Assembly (NCBI GenBank): GCA_016711505.1
Contig: JADJSV010000004.1
Coordinates: 218,558-282,557, forward strand
Direction: 5' to 3'
Origin: Bacteroidota bacterium
Lineage (GTDB): Bacteria > Bacteroidota > Bacteroidia > AKYH767-A > 2013-40CM-41-45
Length of the DNA stretch: 64,000 bases
A program made the position numbers and the translations under genes. Positions within the stretch are counted from its first letter, which is position 1; every line of letters begins with the position of its first letter. Below, piece after piece: positions 44,895-53,882 of the stretch. The notes under the pieces were generated by a model that was given only the letters and a program-made list of their open reading frames with translations, ran no database searches and was not told the DNA's origin.

Positions 44895-45839
44895 TTAGTG
44901 AATGCCTTTTTCGGCAAGATACCGCTCTGCGTCAATAGCAGCCATGCATCCTGAACCTGCAGCAGTCACAGCCTGACGATAAGTTTTATCTGAGATGTCT
45001 CCGGCAGCAAATACACCTTCAATATTTGTTTTTGTGGTACCGGGAATGGTCAGAATATATCCGACATCATCTGTTTTGATAAAGTCTTTAAAAATATCTG
45101 AATTTGGTTTGTGACCAATTGCGACAAAAAATCCTGTAACATCCAGAGTACGTTTTTCTCCTGTCTTATTATTTTGTACCAGAACTCCCTCTACAGTTTT
45201 TGTTCCAAGTATCTCAACTGTGTCTGTATTCCAAAGCACTTCAATATTAGGTGTGTTTTCAACACGGTGTTGCATGGCTTTACTGGCACGCATTTCACCT
45301 CGTCTGACGATCATATAAACTTTTTTACAAAGCTTTGCCAGATAAGTCGCTTCTTCCGCTGCCGTATCGCCTGCACCGATGATTGCAACGTCCTGCTGAC
45401 GGAAAAAATAACCGTCGCAAACAGCACATGCAGATACACCAAAACCATTCAGGCGTTGTTCTGATTCCAGACCAAGCCATTTTGCCGAAGCTCCAGTGGC
45501 TATGATAACAGTGTCTGCAGTGATTGTTTTTGTTTCGTCAATAACAACTTTATGAATTGATCCTGAGAAGTCAACAGACGTTGCATACCCATATCGAACA
45601 TCAGTACCAAAACGTTCTGCCTGTGCCTTGAAATCTTCCATCATTTCAGGACCTTGTGTTCCTTTTGGATAACCCGGATAATTTTCAACTTCTGTTGTTA
45701 TCGTTAGCTGTCCACCCGGCTGTAACCCCTGGTACATAACAGGTTTCAGATCTGCTCTTGCTGCATAAATAGCTGCCGTATATCCTGCTGGTCCTGAACC
45801 AATTATTAAACATTTTATGTGTTCTGTCTCGTTACTCAT
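44895..45839 (-). CDS. trxB: Thioredoxin reductase
   Basis: A 314-residue FAD enzyme that reduces thioredoxin with NADPH. The FAD motif GSGPAG is at 14-19, the redox-active Cys138 and Cys141 are in CAVCDGY, and the NADPH motif GAGDTAAEE lies at 155-163. The second FAD motif is the usual GVFAAGDISDKTYRQAVTAAGSG block near the end. Length is normal for the low-Mr bacterial enzyme. Start ATG 45839; a TACTTTTG box lies at 45860-45867 upstream. The gene converges with the subtilase operon. Confidence 0.95.
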   Translation of the reverse strand: MSNETEHIKCLIIGSGPAGYTAAIYAARADLKPVMYQGLQPGGQLTITTEVENYPGYPKGTQGPEMMEDFKAQAERFGTDVRYGYATSVDFSGSIHKVVIDETKTITADTVIIATGASAKWLGLESEQRLNGFGVSACAVCDGYFFRQQDVAIIGAGDTAAEEATYLAKLCKKVYMIVRRGEMRASKAMQHRVENTPNIEVLWNTDTVEILGTKTVEGVLVQNNKTGEKRTLDVTGFFVAIGHKPNSDIFKDFIKTDDVGYILTIPGTTKTNIEGVFAAGDISDKTYRQAVTAAGSGCMAAIDAERYLAEKGIH

Positions 45840-45859
45840 AGTGGTTTTGAAATTGTACG

Positions 45860-45867
45860 CAAAAGTA
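45860..45867 (-). promoter_or_regulatory. TACTTTTG -7 box of trxB
   Basis: An exact TAnnTTTG match on the minus strand, 20 bp upstream of the trxB ATG. No clear -33 TTG was found at the usual distance. Confidence 0.5.
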
Positions 45868-45944
45868 CATAATTAACTAACATCTAATAACGAAGAATTT
45901 TAATTGATTTAACGGGATAAAAAGTTTAAATTTTTTCTTTAAAG

Positions 45945-46062
45945 CTTCACTTCACTTCACTTCACTTCACTTCACTTCACTTCACTTCACTTCACTTCAC
46001 TTCACTTCACTTCACTTCACTTCACTTCACTTCACTTCACTTCACTTCACTTCACTTCACTT
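45945..46062. repeat. TTCAC pentanucleotide tandem array
   Basis: About 23 perfect copies of TTCAC in a row, with no interruptions or spacers. The last base pairs provide the stop codon and final Lys codon of the minus-strand gene ending at 46057. A 5-bp unit is not a multiple of three, so copy-number change would shift the frame at the gene end. Confidence 0.95.
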
Positions 46063-47085
46063 AAAATAAAAATACCGCTGAACTCCCAGCATGTAAATCG
46101 GATAAAATCTTGCGAACGATTTATTGATTACAGGAAATCCTACAGTAAAATCAATTCGCAAATTTGAATCGATAATGAATTGAATACCGGGATGCATTTC
46201 AACATAATTTCCGGAAAGTAAAAGATCTGTCTTTGGTTCTATTTCAGTGTTGTTCTGTACGACTCTGGCCTGATCATAACTCTTGCCCATGAATTCCAAA
46301 TACACATTGATATTCGTATCAGAATATTTCTTGTAATGAAACGGATAGATTAAGTATCCAAGTGATAAATTATAATTCAAAGCCTTTCCATAAGTCAGTG
46401 AAGTAGTTTGTTCGCCGCCATAAAAATCAGGTGTGGTCTCTGTATAAGTTCCGGGAATAACAAATCCTGAATTGAATGAAACTGCAAAATGGTTTTTCAG
46501 ATAGGTAACTAATAGGCCCCCGCCATAACCTTTAGTATCGTCCATTAAATTCGGTTCGCTTTCATCATGCGCAGAATTGTTAAGCGACCCTTCACCATAT
46601 ACAGCTACCCTGAAATGTTCATGATCACCATCTTTTGTTATGACTCTGTATTTTGCCAGGAAGTGTACACCATTAAATCTATAATCATAATGAATCCCTC
46701 TCGCAAATGTTCCGGTTTGATAGATGGTGTCGTTATTATTATGAGTATGTGTTACTAGTCCTAGAGGAAGATTTCCGGAATGATGATTTGAAAGAGTAGG
46801 TGTAGCTGATACCGACAACCTGGAAGTAACTCCATACATGAATCTCATTGCAGCCATATTTCTTTGTGTACCAAATTCATCGTATGATTCACCAAATAAT
46901 CGAACGCCTAATACATTCTTTGGAACACTACTGGCAATTTCATTGTGCGGAAATAATTCCTGAGCAGTAATTTTGGTAGATAAAAAGGAACTCAGCAGCA
47001 GAAATAATGATGCTAAAAATAGTGGACTTTTCAACCGGGCTCTTTTTTGAAATTTATCTGTTAAAAATACGAATAAGCAAATCAA
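46057..47085 (-). CDS. Putative outer-membrane beta-barrel protein (transporter-like)
   Basis: A 342-residue exported protein. A signal peptide (PLFLASLFLLLSSFLSTKITAQ) lies about 20 residues in; the true start may be the Met at the first codon or nearby. The rest is beta strands with aromatic girdles (GVRLFGESYDEFGTQRNMAA; FLEFMGKSYDQAR) ending in MLGVQRYFYFK. Terminal YFYFK is near the stop, whose TGA comes from the TTCAC array. Several His/Asp-rich loops (SNHHSGNLPLG; DGDHEHFRV) could bind metal. Such barrels often accompany metal- or aromatic-transport genes; no partner is seen here. Confidence 0.7.
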   Translation of the reverse strand: MICLFVFLTDKFQKRARLKSPLFLASLFLLLSSFLSTKITAQELFPHNEIASSVPKNVLGVRLFGESYDEFGTQRNMAAMRFMYGVTSRLSVSATPTLSNHHSGNLPLGLVTHTHNNNDTIYQTGTFARGIHYDYRFNGVHFLAKYRVITKDGDHEHFRVAVYGEGSLNNSAHDESEPNLMDDTKGYGGGLLVTYLKNHFAVSFNSGFVIPGTYTETTPDFYGGEQTTSLTYGKALNYNLSLGYLIYPFHYKKYSDTNINVYLEFMGKSYDQARVVQNNTEIEPKTDLLLSGNYVEMHPGIQFIIDSNLRIDFTVGFPVINKSFARFYPIYMLGVQRYFYFK

Positions 47086-47130
47086 ATATAGCTCTTTTTT
47101 TACCTTAACTTTACAGAAATTCCTGACCCT

Positions 47131-47544
47131 ATGCGGAAAATTTCCGGATTACTGATTTTAATTTCATGTGCTGTCCTGCTGACTGCTACCAACTGTAAGA
47201 AAGCATGTATGGCCGGAAGCGGTGGTGAAGTTAGCATTACCTTCAAACCCGAACATCATTCAATTCCTATCTATGGAAGTTCATCTTATGTTGATACAGT
47301 CTATATAAAATTCAATCAGACAGATTTTCCCGGACCATCACCATCAAATTACGATCTGATCGTTGCCGGTAATCCAAATGAAAATTTTGTAAAAGTAAAT
47401 GGTCTGAAATGCGGACAGTACTTTGTGTTTGTTGTTGGATTCGATACCAGCGCAGTCTGGAATACAAGAGTTGTCGGCGGACTACCAATTGATTTCAGTG
47501 AGACGAGCGGGGAGAAGACGGTGATTGTTCCGGTCAGTGAGTGA
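47131..47544 (+). CDS. Small putative lipoprotein
   Basis: A 137-residue protein with a lipobox (VLLTATNCKK, Cys about residue 22). The mature part is beta-rich (SITFKPEHHSIPIYG; VDTVYIKFNQTDFPG; YFVFVVGFDTSA) and looks like a single immunoglobulin-like domain. It starts about 45 bp from the divergent barrel gene, so the two could share a control region. The family is not recognised. Confidence 0.7.
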   Translation: MRKISGLLILISCAVLLTATNCKKACMAGSGGEVSITFKPEHHSIPIYGSSSYVDTVYIKFNQTDFPGPSPSNYDLIVAGNPNENFVKVNGLKCGQYFVFVVGFDTSAVWNTRVVGGLPIDFSETSGEKTVIVPVSE

Positions 47545-47780
47545 TTATTTGTCTATGTGTTGTAAATTCAAAATTCAAAAGAGAGTCACTTGTATTGTCA
47601 AAATTTTAGGAAAAGCAATTTTCGTTAATAATCCGACTAATTAAATCTCAATCCTTATTCCTCGTAATCCAGTTTATTTTAAATCTCAGTTATTTTTTCT
47701 AGGTAATCCCTTAAGTAATTAAATCTGAATCATTATTCCCTGTAATCCATTAATCCATTAAATCCAGGTCAAATTGCACA
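47545..47780. repeat. Degenerate 40-bp repeats of TTAAATCT...GTAATCC
   Basis: Three imperfect units begin near 47641, 47682 and 47721, sharing AAATCTnAnTnnTTATT...GTAATCC, and then decay into AATCCATT words. No gene is seen. The unit is longer than the words in other gaps. Confidence 0.5.
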
Positions 47781-47813
47781 AAAAAAAATCCCGCCATATA
47801 GCGGGATTTTTTA
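47781..47813. terminator. Rho-independent terminator of the FG-GAP operon
   Basis: AAATCCCGC (47787-47795) pairs with GCGGGATTT (47802-47810) with A- and T-runs on both sides. It sits just past the stop of the minus-strand gene at 47833 and can act both ways. Confidence 0.85.
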
Positions 47814-47832
47814 ATCTATGCTTTTAATTTGA

Positions 47833-50661
47833 TCAGTTGTTCACTACCAATTTGTAATTAGCAACTTTACCATCTTTTGTTAATTGAATCCGATAAACTC
47901 CGGATGCAAGATCAGAGATGTGCAGTTTGTTAGAAGCATTCGTGAAGCGTTCTGATTTTACCAAACGAGCTGAAGCATCAAATACACTTACTGCTATCGG
48001 ACCATCTGTGTCAATCGAAACATAATTGTTTGCAGGATTCGGATAAACAGAAACTCCGGCAAATGCTATGTCTTTGATTCCTGTTGCAACATCAACTAAT
48101 ACCGGAATTCTTTCACTCACGCAATCATAAGAAGCAGCCTGTACTTCCCATTCGTAGAAATAATAGTAGTAGAATGCACCTTGATTAGAGCCTGTAACGC
48201 TAATAAGATCGTTGATCGTATATGGATAAAGAACATTCAAGCTTGAACGTTGCAAACGTGGTGCATTTGTTCCCAATGTTGCCATGTTTACTGTTGCATT
48301 TGTAGTAAGGTGGTAATTTCCCGGTGTCAAAGCAAAGTTCAATGTAACTCTTGAAGAATCCATTGGAACATTTACCTGAACACTATTGATTACATTGTTA
48401 GAGGCATCAAGTAACTGGATCTCTCTTAATCCCGGTGTATCAGTGTAAACTTTTACTGAATGCAAAGTACAAGCAGATAATACAGTAAAGTCGTTTGTAC
48501 CATTTGTAGTTCCTGCAGAATATGGTGTGCCTTCATGATATTGCATTCCTGTAAAATCAGTTGCACCTGCATATGTTTTTGTATTCTCTGCCCAGAAAGT
48601 AGTGGATACGTTAATAACTGGTGTTATATATGAAGGTCCTGTTGCAAGTAATGTTCCGCCAATCTGTGAATCATACCATTTTATTAAATCGCCTGTTGCA
48701 TTTAAAGTAACAGATTGTGGTACCGCTATGTTAACTCCATTAGCAACCGGATTTGGTGCATTCAACACATCCACTAAAATTGGAGTTGAAGTAAAGCTTC
48801 CACACACACCCTGAATAGTTACTGAATAAAGTCCCGATGCAGTGATGTCAACTGTTTGTGATGTTCCGCCATTTGACCATGTGTAAGCTGAAGCTTGTGA
48901 ACTTTCTAAAGTTACAGAACCACCTTCACAAAATACCAGCTGTCCGTTTGCACTTACAGTAGGAGTTTCGTCAGGATTCATCTGAAGTATGATCGATGGT
49001 GATACATTCGTACATCCATTGTCAGAAACTGTAACATTGTATTGGCCTGCTGCTGAAACTGTAATTGATTGTGCTGCTCCGCCATTTGACCAATCATAAG
49101 TAAGAAATCCTGCTGATGCAGTAAGTGTTGCAGTCTGACCAGAACAAATTGCAGTTGGACCTGAAACAATATTCCCTGTTACAGAACAGGTATTTTCTAC
49201 CACAGACACAAATTGATTTGATTCAAGGTCGTAAAAACGTTGCTCTGTACCTGAAGGGAAACGAACAACAGCTGAATCTACAATTGTATTTGAACCTAAA
49301 CCAAAATGTAATTGCGAAGAATTGCAAGTACCATAACTTTCACCGGCACGAACTTCACGAACCTGAACACCCCATGGACCGTAGATTGTTGCACGTCCAC
49401 CGATTGCATTGATGTTTGATGTTGTTCCTTTGATATCAAAAGTTATAAAGTTATTTGTATTTCCATTATTCAGATAAAGTACATCTGCTACAGAAGATGG
49501 AGTAGTGTAAATATTTCCATATGATGAGTAGATATCTATAAATCCATCGTGGTTAAGATCTCCTGATGCAAATGATAACATTCCATTAGAAGCAAATAAA
49601 CCATTCACTTGAGTAAAAGTCATGTCACCGTTATTTTTCCAGTACATCCAATCAGATCCTGTAACAAGGATATCAGCATAACCATCATTGTCGAAATCTT
49701 CTACAACAGATTCGATAGGAGTAATTGCGTCTGTATTGAATCCGGTTGACATTAATTCAGTGTAATGTCCTGTACCATCATTTTCAAATATCTGACTTGT
49801 ATGGTCATGATTAAAAAGTACCAGATCAAGATCGCCATCATTATTCAGATCACCGAAACTTGCTGTCCATGTCTGCCAGCCGATAGCGATTCCAAATGTA
49901 TCTGCCATCTCTGTATAATTGTTAGAACCATCGTTTACAAATAAACGATTGATTCGACGAAGATCAGTTGGACTAGTTGTACTCTGACGACAATGAGCAA
50001 CATAAAGATCCAAATCTCCATCATTGTCAAAATCGATCCATGTACTACCGTAGTTTCCTGAATCTGCAGGATCACCACTGTAATTAATTCCCGGATTGAT
50101 TGCAAAGTTTACAAATGTTGAAATGTCAAGATTACCAGTTCCATCATTCAGATAAAGTTTGCTGACATCATTATCATCACAACAAAATAGATCGATCCAT
50201 CCATCATTATTCATATCTGCAAATGTTGCATTCTGAAGAAAGAAGCCTGAGTTAAAAAGTGTAGTTGAAGTGAACGTAACACCTCCGCTACCACCGAATA
50301 TTTTGATCAGCATAATTCCTGCGCCGCCATCAAAAGCAACATCTTTCCAGCCATTGTGATCTACATCGGCACAAGTCATTGCCCATGAACTTCCGCCACC
50401 ATGGTTCATAATGAATTGTGTTGTGAAACTTCCATCTTTGTTTTGTAATTCAAGATAAAGATCTGAGCCGTTATCCATGTGGAAAACGTCATCAAGTCCG
50501 TCGAAATTCACATCAGTAACTGTTGTTGCACAGCCACTGTGAAAATTACCGCCAAACTTCGCGTTAGCATTTGTGAAAGCTAATTGTGCACTCGCAGTTG
50601 AACCAAACGATAATCCGGCCAATGCAAGTACAATAGCTTTGAACTTTGTAGTTGTTTTCAT
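47833..50661 (-). CDS. Secreted FG-GAP/VCBS protein with ASPIC/UnbV domain and T9SS signal
   Basis: A 942-residue exported protein with a signal peptide (FKAIVLALAGLSFGSTASAQ). Residues about 40-395 hold seven FG-GAP-type repeats with Ca-binding loops (DVNFDGLDDV, DVDHNGWKDV, DFDNDGDLDLY). An ASPIC/UnbV module follows (about 400-480: FDIKGTTSNINAIGGRATIY, then VRFPSGTEQRFYDLESNQ). Two Ig-like domains (ICSGQTATLTASAGF; VFCEGGSVTLESSQ) lead to a T9SS domain (VSVYPNPANNYVS to YKLVVNN). It is the second gene after a multiheme cytochrome. Both are exported through T9SS, suggesting they work together at the cell surface. Confidence 0.9.
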   Translation of the reverse strand: MKTTTKFKAIVLALAGLSFGSTASAQLAFTNANAKFGGNFHSGCATTVTDVNFDGLDDVFHMDNGSDLYLELQNKDGSFTTQFIMNHGGGSSWAMTCADVDHNGWKDVAFDGGAGIMLIKIFGGSGGVTFTSTTLFNSGFFLQNATFADMNNDGWIDLFCCDDNDVSKLYLNDGTGNLDISTFVNFAINPGINYSGDPADSGNYGSTWIDFDNDGDLDLYVAHCRQSTTSPTDLRRINRLFVNDGSNNYTEMADTFGIAIGWQTWTASFGDLNNDGDLDLVLFNHDHTSQIFENDGTGHYTELMSTGFNTDAITPIESVVEDFDNDGYADILVTGSDWMYWKNNGDMTFTQVNGLFASNGMLSFASGDLNHDGFIDIYSSYGNIYTTPSSVADVLYLNNGNTNNFITFDIKGTTSNINAIGGRATIYGPWGVQVREVRAGESYGTCNSSQLHFGLGSNTIVDSAVVRFPSGTEQRFYDLESNQFVSVVENTCSVTGNIVSGPTAICSGQTATLTASAGFLTYDWSNGGAAQSITVSAAGQYNVTVSDNGCTNVSPSIILQMNPDETPTVSANGQLVFCEGGSVTLESSQASAYTWSNGGTSQTVDITASGLYSVTIQGVCGSFTSTPILVDVLNAPNPVANGVNIAVPQSVTLNATGDLIKWYDSQIGGTLLATGPSYITPVINVSTTFWAENTKTYAGATDFTGMQYHEGTPYSAGTTNGTNDFTVLSACTLHSVKVYTDTPGLREIQLLDASNNVINSVQVNVPMDSSRVTLNFALTPGNYHLTTNATVNMATLGTNAPRLQRSSLNVLYPYTINDLISVTGSNQGAFYYYYFYEWEVQAASYDCVSERIPVLVDVATGIKDIAFAGVSVYPNPANNYVSIDTDGPIAVSVFDASARLVKSERFTNASNKLHISDLASGVYRIQLTKDGKVANYKLVVNN

Positions 50662-50699
50662 TTTATGATTTAGGTTGAATATGCTTAGAAGAAAGGTAA

Positions 50700-52634
50700 T
50701 TATAATTTCAATACCTTTTTAATCGTCACACCTTTATTGGTAACGATACGAATGTAATAATTTCCACTTCTGCCGGAAATGACAAAATTTGCCTTAACCG
50801 TATCTTCATTTAAAATTTGTGATTGAACAATTTTGCCGTTTGCATCAAAAATTTCGACTTTTTCAATCTTAATTTCTGAATTCGTCATCAATGTAAATTC
50901 TCCCGATCTGGAAATAGAAGGGTAAAGGCTTATTGAACTTTCAAGATTCTGTTGCTTGATTCCGGTAATCGTCAGATTTAAACTGTCAGTCGCAACAAGA
51001 AATGGTGTCTTATCTGCACTGGCATACATCGTTCTGAAGGTATCTATTTCGGGACTGTTCAGAACAAACATCTCATCAAGCCACTTCGGGGGAACTGACT
51101 GATAAAATACTCTCGTAGTAACTTTCAAGTCACCGCTGAACGAACCAAGCGGAACATGAAAATGTACATAGTCAGTTGCCGATCCTTCGATTGAATTGTT
51201 TTTATTAAAGTCAGCATCTGCCATTGCATCCGGTGAAATAACGCAAGTGTCATATGTTGAATGAGAACTCGTAAATCCGTTTGGTGGAAGACGATTGTCC
51301 TTAAGTATAAGTGCAGCACGCTCAAGCAATGAAGTGAAATCACCATTTACATCGCCCATTACAATTTCGTAGATCTGTGGAACGTTAGATTGATTGATCA
51401 TTGCATGATGAGGTTCAAATGCAGGAGTTTCTCCTATGATACGATAGTCTTCATCAAAGAGCCCGGATTCAAACAAGGTATCTCCTGCGACATCAGTCAC
51501 TACAAACTGCAAAACTGCTCGTCGCGATGGATAACCTGATGGAAATTTATGTCCGACTTTATTTTCTATACTCACTCTGAAATATCCAGTGTCACTCTGA
51601 GCACTATCAAATAATAAATTCAGATTGATAGAATTCATACGAAGATTATTCGCTGTGGCTGCAAGAGTGGTATCAAATCGTGCATCGTCAACATTAATAT
51701 TCAGGCTTGACTTATTGTTCTTGATCAGATCAAGCATAAAATAATTCGCTCCGGCAAATTCATGCTGATTAAAAGGCGTGCGTGGTGTCAATGCAATAAA
51801 TCCATTTGCAATCACAATCGGTGAAGCAAGTTGTGGCATATGGCATGTCTGACATTTTATACTGTTTGCCGGGAAAGATGAATTTAAGTATTCATGATAC
51901 GTTGCCTGTTCAACAAACTGTTGTCCTGTTGGATTACCACTTAAGTCAACTGTTTCAGTGATCAATGTATGACATGAAGAACATAAACGTGATTCATCCA
52001 TATGCGCACTGTAAACAGGTGTGTAACCTTCATACAATTGCATTGGTCCGAACATTGGTCCTTGAAATGGTCCGTAAATAGTTCTTGTTGTATCGTAAGG
52101 AATATTTCCGGAGAATGTACTTCCAACACTTGGTGAAATTGTATGACAGCTTGCGCAATTTACTCCGTCTTGTCCAAGTGAATCAGTAGCAAGATTTGCT
52201 AATGTGTAATCTCCAAGTCCACGGAAGAAATGATTATATCTTCCAGTAGGAGCATGACACGAAGTACATTTATCCTGTAATGGTCCTGCATGTCCGGGAT
52301 TAGTCAATATTTCATGCGAAACTTTTGCTTTCCAAAGTGGATCTTTTGCACTCAGCGCCATCATGGTGCTTTCCCAGTGTGAAACCAGATTTACATCGTG
52401 TCCGTCTTCATCAATATTCGATTGACCTAAAGAATCGATACCATGACACCCTCTGCAACTTGCAGACGTTAAATACCATTCACCCGGTACCAATGGAGTC
52501 TGTACACGTTGCGATGCAAAGTAGGCTAGTTCTTCTGAAGTATGCTGATATGGAGTAGGATTTTCGCCGGAAACAAAGCTAAGCAGAAGTATTACAGATG
52601 TAATAACTGCGGTTGCGAAGAATATCTTCTTCAT
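50700..52634 (-). CDS. Secreted pentaheme c-type cytochrome with T9SS-like C-terminus
   Basis: A 644-residue protein with a signal peptide (KKIFFATAVITSVILLLSFVSG). Five CxxCH heme sites are visible: CRGCH (60-64), CTSCH (123-127), CASCH (160-164), CSSCH (218-222) and CQTCH (261-265). The rest is beta-rich, and the last 85 residues look like a T9SS domain (ISLYPSISRSGEFTLM to GVTIKKVLKL), although the NP motif is replaced by YPSIS. It starts the operon with the FG-GAP/UnbV protein 39 bp downstream. Extracellular electron transfer or a surface oxidoreductase role is plausible; the substrate is unknown. Confidence 0.9.
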   Translation of the reverse strand: MKKIFFATAVITSVILLLSFVSGENPTPYQHTSEELAYFASQRVQTPLVPGEWYLTSASCRGCHGIDSLGQSNIDEDGHDVNLVSHWESTMMALSAKDPLWKAKVSHEILTNPGHAGPLQDKCTSCHAPTGRYNHFFRGLGDYTLANLATDSLGQDGVNCASCHTISPSVGSTFSGNIPYDTTRTIYGPFQGPMFGPMQLYEGYTPVYSAHMDESRLCSSCHTLITETVDLSGNPTGQQFVEQATYHEYLNSSFPANSIKCQTCHMPQLASPIVIANGFIALTPRTPFNQHEFAGANYFMLDLIKNNKSSLNINVDDARFDTTLAATANNLRMNSINLNLLFDSAQSDTGYFRVSIENKVGHKFPSGYPSRRAVLQFVVTDVAGDTLFESGLFDEDYRIIGETPAFEPHHAMINQSNVPQIYEIVMGDVNGDFTSLLERAALILKDNRLPPNGFTSSHSTYDTCVISPDAMADADFNKNNSIEGSATDYVHFHVPLGSFSGDLKVTTRVFYQSVPPKWLDEMFVLNSPEIDTFRTMYASADKTPFLVATDSLNLTITGIKQQNLESSISLYPSISRSGEFTLMTNSEIKIEKVEIFDANGKIVQSQILNEDTVKANFVISGRSGNYYIRIVTNKGVTIKKVLKL

Positions 52635-52832
52635 TGTTGATTTGTATAAATTTGTATGGGAATACTTTTTACAATATTAGTTAAAATCATTGTATTTTGA
52701 AAGGACAGAATGCCTGTTCTACCTCAATTTTTTAAACTTTTGAGTGAACAACCGATTAAACAAACTGTTAGGTATTTTCTTTGTTTTTCTATAGAATTCG
52801 CAAAAAATGATAGAAAAGGCCATTCATTGTTT

Positions 52833-52840
52833 TACCTTTG
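52833..52840 (+). promoter_or_regulatory. TACCTTTG -7 box directly before selU
   Basis: An exact TAnnTTTG match, ending 4 bp before the chosen ATG 52845. Start of transcription would fall at or inside the start codon region, so the message may be leaderless. The same layout occurs at 16559. Confidence 0.5.
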
Positions 52841-52844
52841 CCGT

Positions 52845-53882
52845 ATGTCACTTTTATCTGTCCACGATTTTATTTCAAATGTTAATGATAATAATCATCT
52901 TCTGATAGATGCCAGGAGTGAAGGTGAGTTCGAACACGCTCATTTTCCCGGGGCAATTAATATTCCTTTACTTAATAATGAGCACCGCATTTTAGTCGGA
53001 ACATGTTTTAAAAAAGAAGGCCGGGATGCAGCAGTCCGACTGGGCTTTGAACTGGTAGGACCACTTTTTAGTTCATTCGTGAAAAAAGTTGATGAATTAG
53101 GAAAGGGTAAAGAGATCTTAGTTTATTGCTGGCGTGGTGGAATGCGTTCCGGAATTATGTCATGGGTATTGAACATGGTCGGGTATAGAACTCATACATT
53201 AAAGGGTGGTTACAAAGCTTTCCGTCGTTTTGTGTTGGATCAATTTATAGTCGAAAGAAAATTCAGAGTCGTTGGCGGTCATACAGGTTCGGGCAAAACT
53301 GATCTATTGATGCTTATGAAAGAAGCAGGTCATCAGGTCATCGATCTCGAAGGACTTGCAAATCATCGCGGATCGGCTTTCGGTTCTTTAGGAATGAAAC
53401 CGCAACCAAGGAATGAATACTTTGAGAATGAACTGGCGCTCCAGTTATATCATATGAATGGTGATGAAGTTATCTGGTTGGAAGCAGAGAGTAGATCCAT
53501 AGGTAGAATCAAACTTCCCGATGAATTTTATTTTCAATTTATCGCCGCACCTCTTTTCGAAGTAAATTTATCGCGTGAAGAAAGGGTTGAAAGAATAAAA
53601 AAAGACTATTCTCATTTTACAAATGAAGAATTGTCTGAATGTATGAAAAAGCTAAGTAAGCGTTTAGGTGGATTAGGTTTGAAAGAAGCGCTGAAAGCTT
53701 TAGAAGAAAACAGAACAGGCGACTGGATCAGTATTTTACTCGACTATTATGACAAAACATATTCGCACAGTCTGGAAAGCAGAACTACAAATACGAGATT
53801 TGAAATTGAAATGAAAGACAAAAATGATTTTGAGTCTGTAATGAATAAAGTGCTTTCCCTTTCTAAAAATATAACTCAGTGA
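52845..53882 (+). CDS. selU: tRNA 2-selenouridine synthase (SelU/MnmH)
   Basis: A 345-residue enzyme that replaces sulfur with selenium in 2-thiouridine of tRNA wobble bases, with geranylated intermediates. The N-terminal rhodanese domain has catalytic Cys95 in YCWRGGMRSG. The C-terminal P-loop domain has GHTGSGKT (145-152) and the later NHRGSAFG and LEAESRSIGRIK motifs of this family. ATG 52845 (MSLLSVHDF) fits family starts better than the longer frame from 52710. It overlaps the GTG start of selD by GTGA, so the two are coupled: SelD supplies selenophosphate to SelU. Confidence 0.95.
   Translation: MSLLSVHDFISNVNDNNHLLIDARSEGEFEHAHFPGAINIPLLNNEHRILVGTCFKKEGRDAAVRLGFELVGPLFSSFVKKVDELGKGKEILVYCWRGGMRSGIMSWVLNMVGYRTHTLKGGYKAFRRFVLDQFIVERKFRVVGGHTGSGKTDLLMLMKEAGHQVIDLEGLANHRGSAFGSLGMKPQPRNEYFENELALQLYHMNGDEVIWLEAESRSIGRIKLPDEFYFQFIAAPLFEVNLSREERVERIKKDYSHFTNEELSECMKKLSKRLGGLGLKEALKALEENRTGDWISILLDYYDKTYSHSLESRTTNTRFEIEMKDKNDFESVMNKVLSLSKNITQ

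Noticed and set aside
45945..46062. CRISPR array
   Set aside because: The unit is only 5 bp with no spacers, and no cas genes are near.
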